DNA of 64,000 bases from JACQFK01 sp964619955 (GTDB lineage: Bacteria > Planctomycetota > MHYJ01 > JACPRB01): contig CAZUJF010000007.1 of the NCBI GenBank assembly GCA_964619955.1, positions 124,001 through 188,000 of the forward strand, given 5' to 3'. Under the pieces are notes generated by a model that made no database searches, was not told the origin of the DNA, and worked only from the letters and a program-made list of their open reading frames with translations. The translations under genes and the position numbers were made by a program. Position 1 is the first letter of the stretch; every line of letters starts with the position of its first letter. Below are positions 59,150 to 64,000 of this stretch, piece by piece.

Positions 59150-59167
59150 GAGTTAAAATTTTAACTC
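59150..59167. promoter_or_regulatory. Perfect 18-bp palindrome upstream of the second TPR gene
   Basis: GAGTTAAAATTTTAACTC is exactly self-complementary and lies 53 bases upstream of the TTG at 59096. It is AT-rich in a GC-rich region and has no GC stem, so an operator is more likely than a terminator. Confidence 0.6.
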
Positions 59168-59190
59168 CCCCGTCCCCGCGAGATCTACGT

Positions 59191-61140
59191 TCATGGAACT
59201 CGGTTGGAGTTCATGCGGCTCGTCGCACCCGGACGCCCCAGCAGCACCTGCCGCACCTGACGGCGACCGATGACGGGGGTCGGGGCCAGGACCTTGATCC
59301 GCTCGACCACCGCCTTCAGCTGGGCTTCCCCTCCCGGCCACTCCCGCTGGATGAGTTCCAGCATCCCGTCCGCCGTCATCCGCCGCTCCGCCCCCAGCCA
59401 GACCCGGATCGTCGCCGGCAGTTCCTCCCGCAGGTCCTCCACCGCAGGCAAGTCCACCCGTGCCGCCTCCAGCCGCGTCCTCAACTCGGGACCGAGCTTC
59501 CCCGGCTCCTCACAAACCGCGATCACCCGGTAGTCCGCGGGATGATCTTCGGTGCCCCCCACCTTCCGGACCTTCCGGTCCAGCAGCGCGACATAGTACT
59601 TCTGCCGCGCCGCCGGCACCCGATCCAGCCCCTCCAGCAGCAGCGTGCCCCCTTCGGCCTGCTGGGCGTAGCCCTCGGCTCCCCGTTCCGCCCCCGACCA
59701 GGCCCCGGCCTCCCACCCGTAGAGCTCCGTCTGCTCGTGGGCCACCTGTTCACACGCCACGACCACGAAGGGGCCCGACTTCCGCGGGCTTGCCTCGTGA
59801 GCCTTCCGGGCCACAGACCGGCTGGACATCCCGGGCGTTCCCACCAGAAGCAGCGGCAGCCGCGTCTTTGCCAGCTTCTCCAGCCGGCGCTCCACCTTCA
59901 CTTTGTCCTTCGAACGCCCCCGGTTGAGGGCCTCCAGTTGCAAGGCCCGCTTCCGCGCGATCACCGCCGCTTTGTGGCGGCCCCGCTGCTCCTCAGCGGT
60001 CGCACGCAAAGTCCGGAATTCCGCCACCCGCGGCAGGTCCTGCACCTGTACTGCCAGCCGCTCCCCGTGCCGGGCCACGCGGAACGCTTCGTTCCAGTCT
60101 TGGCGCAAAACCGCCACCGCATGGCTCGCCCTCAACACATGCAGGCGGCCCACCCAGTCATAGCGATCCCGCTGGCGCCGTCGGGCCAGGCGAAGCTCGG
60201 ACTCCGCCTCCTCCAGGCGGCCTTCCCTCGCTGCCGCTAGGGCCAGAAACGAGTGGGCCATCACGATAGCTTGCTGCTTGCCCAGGATCTCCGCCAGCGA
60301 CAAAACCCGGGTATAGGCCTGCCGGGCCGCCTCCCAACGCCCCAACTGCCAAAGGGCATAGGCCACATGTATCCGTAGTTCACATTCCCGGGGAGCCGAA
60401 CCTAGACGCCCGAATTCATCTGCGGCAAGACGCGCGCAGCGCAATGCCCGGTTGAATTGGCCTTCTTCTGCATGCACCCACCCCTTGGCCCCCCGGGCGA
60501 TGGCCAAACCCTCCCGATCCCCTATCTGCCGGGCGATCCGAATCGCATGCTCCAGGGGTTCAAAAGCCTCCACATGCCGGCGGCAGCGAATCAATGCCAA
60601 CGCTTCATTGGTCCAGGCCGTGCACCTCTGGGGTGCCTTTCGGGCTTCCGCTCTCGCTCGTCTAAATGCCTCCACCGCCTCCTCGTAGCGTGCCCGGGCC
60701 ATCGCAATGTTTCCGGCCACGAGATGGAGATTGAAGTCTGCCCGAGGTTTCGGCCGCGCCGCTTTGGCCCGACGCAGGGCTTCGCTCGCCCGTTTGAAAC
60801 GTCCTAGGTGATACCAGAGCTGCGCGACATGAACGTGGATGTCGGGTATCAGATAGGCGGCTCCGTCCCGAAAGCGAAGCGCCCCTCGCAGCGTTACCAG
60901 GGCCTCCCGGTAGCGGCCCACGACATATTGGGACACCCCCAGACGGTGATAACTTTCCCGGCCCGGGTCCCGACGGGCGACCTCCAGGGCCGCCTGCAAG
61001 GCCCCTGCAGACTGTCCCTGACGCATGAGCCGGTCCCGGAGCCGCCGCAGCTCGGAGACCCGTATCCCCGGCGGAAATACGAGGTCCCGACCCGGTGCCG
61101 GCCGGGTACCCGGCACGCGCCGCGCACGATCGGGTCTCAC
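59191..61140 (-). CDS. TPR protein with degenerate sigma-54-activator AAA+ domain (paralogue)
   Basis: 649 residues from GTG 61140, overlapping the cyclase stop. Domain order as in the downstream paralogue: TPR (about 30-400), then a C-terminal AAA+ like region with Walker A GTPGMSSR (Lys missing), GAWSGA loop and LLLEGLD. It shares long identical stretches with 57189-59096 at protein and DNA level, so the pair arose by tandem duplication. No Fis-type helix-turn-helix ends the protein. It is likely a partner or effector of the cyclase encoded just upstream. Confidence 0.82.
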   Translation of the reverse strand: MRPDRARRVPGTRPAPGRDLVFPPGIRVSELRRLRDRLMRQGQSAGALQAALEVARRDPGRESYHRLGVSQYVVGRYREALVTLRGALRFRDGAAYLIPDIHVHVAQLWYHLGRFKRASEALRRAKAARPKPRADFNLHLVAGNIAMARARYEEAVEAFRRARAEARKAPQRCTAWTNEALALIRCRRHVEAFEPLEHAIRIARQIGDREGLAIARGAKGWVHAEEGQFNRALRCARLAADEFGRLGSAPRECELRIHVAYALWQLGRWEAARQAYTRVLSLAEILGKQQAIVMAHSFLALAAAREGRLEEAESELRLARRRQRDRYDWVGRLHVLRASHAVAVLRQDWNEAFRVARHGERLAVQVQDLPRVAEFRTLRATAEEQRGRHKAAVIARKRALQLEALNRGRSKDKVKVERRLEKLAKTRLPLLLVGTPGMSSRSVARKAHEASPRKSGPFVVVACEQVAHEQTELYGWEAGAWSGAERGAEGYAQQAEGGTLLLEGLDRVPAARQKYYVALLDRKVRKVGGTEDHPADYRVIAVCEEPGKLGPELRTRLEAARVDLPAVEDLREELPATIRVWLGAERRMTADGMLELIQREWPGGEAQLKAVVERIKVLAPTPVIGRRQVRQVLLGRPGATSRMNSNRVP

Positions 61141-62888
61141 AGGATCACCCGCACAAGTTCCTGCTCCCCCGCCAGACCCTTCATCGCCGCCCGGAACCCC
61201 TCCTGCCGCCCGCCGGCCTCCGCCAGCAGCCGCCGCGCCCCGGGATCATCCGCCAGCGCCCGCGTCAGCACGATCTCCCCGCCCGCCGCCAGCCCCTGCG
61301 CCCGCGCCGCCGTGTTCACCGTCGTCCCGAAATAGTCCAGCCGCCCCTCGTTCCGGATCGCGATCGCCGGCCCCACATGCGCCCCCACCTTGAGCAGGAC
61401 TTCCTCCACCCCGTCCCGGCCCTTCCGGAACAACTCCCAGCCCCGCTGCATCTCGAGCGCGGCCTGGACCGCGTCCGCCGCCCCCGAGAACACGGCCATG
61501 ATCGCGTCGCCCATCGTCTTCACGACGCCCCCGCGATGCCGCGCCACCGAGCCCACGAGGTAACGGAAATGCCCCTGCACGAACTCGAAGGCCCTCCCGT
61601 CCCCCAGCCGCTCATAGAGCTCGGTCGACCCCTTCAGATCCGTGAAGAGCAGCGCCATCGACCCGATCGAAAGCTCCTCCCCCGCCGCCACCGCCTCGCC
61701 GGGAAAGAGGTCGCGGAACTCCTGCAGCGACGTCACGAACGACGCCGTCGCCGCCCGCTCCGCCCAGGATTCGCGCTCGACCACGACCAGCGCCTCGGCG
61801 CCGAGCCGGTTGCGGATCCGCAGCTCCGACCCCGGCCGCGCCTCCGCCCTCAGGACGCCGTCCTCCAGCGTGATCTCCATCCCCCCGGACGGCAGCGTCA
61901 CGATCCCCTTCGCCGAATAGGAGCGCACGCGCAGCGGACCCGGTCCGGGCGCGAAGGCTTCCCGGCGTTCTCCAGGGGCCACGCGCAGCTGCGCGACCTG
62001 CCCGGGCATGTTTGCCGGACCGCCGATGCAATAGACTTCCTTCCGCGCGGCGCGCAGCGCCGCATTGACGGTGAAGCGCGCCTCCATGGTCTTCGAGAAA
62101 TCCGCCGCGAAGTCCACCCCGCAGGTGTCGCAGCGCGCCTGCGCCTTGACCTGCGAGAGCGCGCCGGCCTCCCGCGTCGAGACCCGGCAATGCGGACAAA
62201 GCACCGACCAGACCAGGTCCAGCACGCCCGCCTTCGCGGCCCTGAGAAAGAGCGTCAGCACCTCCAGGCGGTCCTGCCCCCAGCGGTCCGCCTGCTCGAA
62301 GGGGCGCATGCGGACGACCTCGAGATCCGAGCCCTCCGCCAGATGCCGCCGCAGTCGCTCCGTCCCCGTCAGCCGCGCGAGTCGCGCGTCGAGCACGTCC
62401 GCATGGAACTCCGTCGGACCGGGCCGGGCGGCGGCCGGCGGCGCGCCTTCCTTCTCGAACGCGCGCACGAACGCCAGAACGTCCGCCGTCATCTTTTTCC
62501 CCAAGACCTGGTGCGCCACGATCTTGCCCAGCCAGGTGCGGGGCAGGACCCGTCCGTAGAGTTCCAGCTCGCAGCCGGAGGCCTGGGGCTCGGTGCGCAC
62601 GCCCACCACGGCGCGTTCGAGCGGGCCCGCATCGAAGCGGCGCTCGACTTCGTAATAACGGCCTTCGACGAAATCGAAGGGCAGTTCGTCGTAGCGCAGC
62701 CGCATCCCGAGGACGCGCGTCTCGGCGCGATAGTGCCCCTTGCGGGAGGGATCGGGCAGCGGGACGAACGACACCGCGCCAAGGCCGATGGCGCGGTTGA
62801 GGCGTTCGGTGTCCGCGAGGAAGGCCCAGAGCGCGGCGGGCGGGACGCCGACGAGGGCCTTGGAACTCAGGAGGATCTCTTCGCCCAC
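61137..62888 (-). CDS. Class III adenylate/guanylate cyclase with START-like and DUF5939-like regions
   Basis: 583 residues. The N-terminal 130 residues resemble a START/SRPBCC domain (VGVPPAALWAFLADTERLNR). A middle domain has zinc-ribbon cysteines (CPHC and CDTC, about residues 228-252). The class III catalytic domain (about 400-560) has ALLFTDLKGSTELYERLGD with the metal Asp, GGVVKTMGDAIMAVFSG with the second metal Asp, and DYFGTTVNTAARAQG with the transition-state Asn. It makes cAMP or cGMP. It is the first gene of an operon with the two TPR proteins, coupled by GTGA. Confidence 0.9.
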   Translation of the reverse strand: MGEEILLSSKALVGVPPAALWAFLADTERLNRAIGLGAVSFVPLPDPSRKGHYRAETRVLGMRLRYDELPFDFVEGRYYEVERRFDAGPLERAVVGVRTEPQASGCELELYGRVLPRTWLGKIVAHQVLGKKMTADVLAFVRAFEKEGAPPAAARPGPTEFHADVLDARLARLTGTERLRRHLAEGSDLEVVRMRPFEQADRWGQDRLEVLTLFLRAAKAGVLDLVWSVLCPHCRVSTREAGALSQVKAQARCDTCGVDFAADFSKTMEARFTVNAALRAARKEVYCIGGPANMPGQVAQLRVAPGERREAFAPGPGPLRVRSYSAKGIVTLPSGGMEITLEDGVLRAEARPGSELRIRNRLGAEALVVVERESWAERAATASFVTSLQEFRDLFPGEAVAAGEELSIGSMALLFTDLKGSTELYERLGDGRAFEFVQGHFRYLVGSVARHRGGVVKTMGDAIMAVFSGAADAVQAALEMQRGWELFRKGRDGVEEVLLKVGAHVGPAIAIRNEGRLDYFGTTVNTAARAQGLAAGGEIVLTRALADDPGARRLLAEAGGRQEGFRAAMKGLAGEQELVRVIL

Positions 62889-62947
62889 GGGGGGTAGTGT
62901 ACCCCCGCGTCTTGACCGGCGGCGGTCTTCTCTGGGAAGCTGGCCGC

Positions 62948-64000
62948 GTGAGCCGCCGGGCCTGGGTCCTCTACGACGTCGCGAACTCCGCGTTCTACCT
63001 CAGCATCGCCGCCGCGATCTTCCCGTTGTTCTTCCAGGAGCTCTACGTCCGGCGCCACGCCGGCGAGGGGCTGCCGGGGGAGCTGCGCACGCAGGGGGCG
63101 GGGCTCCTGGGCTACACCGCGGCCGCGGCGCTGCTCGTCATCGCCCTGCTGGGACCGCTGCTCGGCGCGCTCGCCGACCGCCGGGGTCTGAAGAAGCGCC
63201 TCCTGGCGGGCTTCGCCCTGCTCGGGATCGTGTCCACCGCGGGGCTGGCGTTCGTCGGCCCGGACGCCGTCGAGACCGCGGCGCTGCTCTACGCCCTGGG
63301 CACCGTCGGGGCCGCCGGCAGCATCGTCTTCTACGACGCGCTGCTGTCCGCCGTCGCGGAGCCGGGGGATCTGGACCGCACCTCGTCGCTCGGATTCGCG
63401 GCGGGTTATTTCGGGAGCGTGCTGCTCTTCCTCGTCCAGATGGGATTCATCCTGAAGCCCTCGTGGTTCGGGCTGTCGGGGGCGGACGCGGGGGTGCGGC
63501 TCTCGTTCCTGAGCGTGGCCGTCTGGTGGGGGCTGTTCACGATCCCGCTGCTGCGGCACGTGCAGGAGCCGGTCGGCGACGGCGCCCGGGAGGGTCTGGG
63601 CCGGACGCTGCGCCGGCTGGCGGGTCAGAAGCCGCTGCTGCTCTTCCTGGCGGCGTACTGGCTCTATGCGGACGGGATCGGGACGATCATCAAGATGGCG
63701 GCGGCGTTCGGGTACAGCCTGGGGCTGGAGCGGGGGCATCTGCTGGGGGCGCTGGTGCTGACGCAGCTGATCGGGGTGCCCTGCGCGTTCGGGTTCGGGC
63801 GGCTGGCGCGCGCGTGGGGTCCGAAGCGGACGATCCTCCTGGGGCTGGCCGTGTATACGCTGATCTGCGGGATGGCGCTGGGGATGAGCCGGACCTGGCA
63901 TTTCTACGCGCTGGCCTGCGGGGTGGGGCTGGTGCAGGGGGGCACGCAGGCGCTGAGCCGTTCGCTGTTTGCGACGCTGATTCCGGCGGGCCGGTCGGCG
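62948..64000 (+). CDS. UMF1-type MFS transporter, 3' partial
   Basis: 351 residues visible from GTG 62948 to the window end without a stop. The YDVANSAFYLSIAAAIFPLF start is the hallmark of the Atg22/UMF1 family. Further marks are LGPLLGALADRRGLKKRLL (the MFS loop motif) and SSLGFAAGYFGSVLLFLVQM. About 9 helices can be counted before the window ends; full members have 12. Substrate unknown (UMF1 homologues are linked to amino-acid or drug efflux in other phyla). Divergent from the cyclase operon. Confidence 0.85.
   Translation, partial: MSRRAWVLYDVANSAFYLSIAAAIFPLFFQELYVRRHAGEGLPGELRTQGAGLLGYTAAAALLVIALLGPLLGALADRRGLKKRLLAGFALLGIVSTAGLAFVGPDAVETAALLYALGTVGAAGSIVFYDALLSAVAEPGDLDRTSSLGFAAGYFGSVLLFLVQMGFILKPSWFGLSGADAGVRLSFLSVAVWWGLFTIPLLRHVQEPVGDGAREGLGRTLRRLAGQKPLLLFLAAYWLYADGIGTIIKMAAAFGYSLGLERGHLLGALVLTQLIGVPCAFGFGRLARAWGPKRTILLGLAVYTLICGMALGMSRTWHFYALACGVGLVQGGTQALSRSLFATLIPAGRSA

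Noticed and set aside
1..64000. tRNA, rRNA, CRISPR arrays and classic riboswitches
   Set aside because: Spacers were read on both strands for cloverleaf ends, rRNA motifs, repeat-spacer periodicity and common riboswitch cores; none was recognised. Short RNAs without a strong motif would be missed.

Overview
The window is a GC-rich bacterial chromosome fragment, almost certainly from a draft or metagenome assembly because it contains a run of exactly 100 Ns. The gene content points to Planctomycetota or a close relative: a DUF1080 (3-keto-disaccharide hydrolase-like) protein, a secreted prenyltransferase/squalene-cyclase-type barrel protein, a neutral ceramidase-like protein, many short exported proteins, a futalosine-pathway type MqnA/MqnD-family protein, and large PAS histidine kinases. 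This placement is inference from gene content; no rRNA or marker tree is available. No rRNA, tRNA or CRISPR array was seen.

Layout. 1-9643: end of a diguanylate cyclase, NHL-repeat protein, SMR transporter, a nucleotidyltransferase with a tiny partner, an ABC exporter, and a MacA/MacB-like tripartite efflux operon (adaptor, ATPase, permease) followed by a lipoprotein. 9644-15190: an accessory defence island of visibly lower GC in its left half, holding a two-gene HEPN/winged-helix module, an HNH nuclease with a duplicated domain, and a restriction-modification set (C5 methyltransferase, Vsr-like nuclease, HNH restriction endonuclease). 15331-36720: exported proteins, a DUF4139 protein, a HEAT/coiled-coil/TPR membrane protein, a giant GspK/PilX-like pseudopilin, a TolC-like protein and a ceramidase-like protein. 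37012-47095: a minus-strand signalling and housekeeping run (proS, lipoprotein, tatD, NAD epimerase, REC-kinase hybrid, 6xPAS+GAF kinase, HTH-REC regulator, XRE/S24 repressor). 47149-56915: exported proteins, an MqnA/MqnD-family protein, a Kelch lipoprotein, an HDOD protein and small secreted proteins. 57189-64000: an operon of a class III nucleotide cyclase and two tandem TPR proteins with a degenerate sigma-54-activator AAA+ domain, then the start of a UMF1-type MFS transporter.

The most striking system is a trypsin/HtrA-fold module that occurs three times (16541-19467, 31883-35266, 48166-51668). Each copy has, in the same order, pseudoprotease type 1 (catalytic His to Thr/Ser, Asp to Glu, Ser to Asp/Glu), pseudoprotease type 2 (His to Asn, Asp kept, Ser to Leu/Val or kept) and one intact His-Asp-Ser protease with two PDZ-like domains. 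In the first copy the two pseudoproteases are fused into one polypeptide, which suggests that they work together. All members carry export signals, so the module probably acts in the envelope as a protease with two inactive, PDZ-bearing partners.

Other notable items: a possible HEPN toxin pair, a Vsr enzyme with Glu in place of its catalytic Asp, a hairpin that masks the ribosome binding site of a secreted protein gene, many promoters whose -10 box lies only 3-10 bases from the start codon (leaderless-type genes), and frequent ATGA/GTGA stop-start overlaps.
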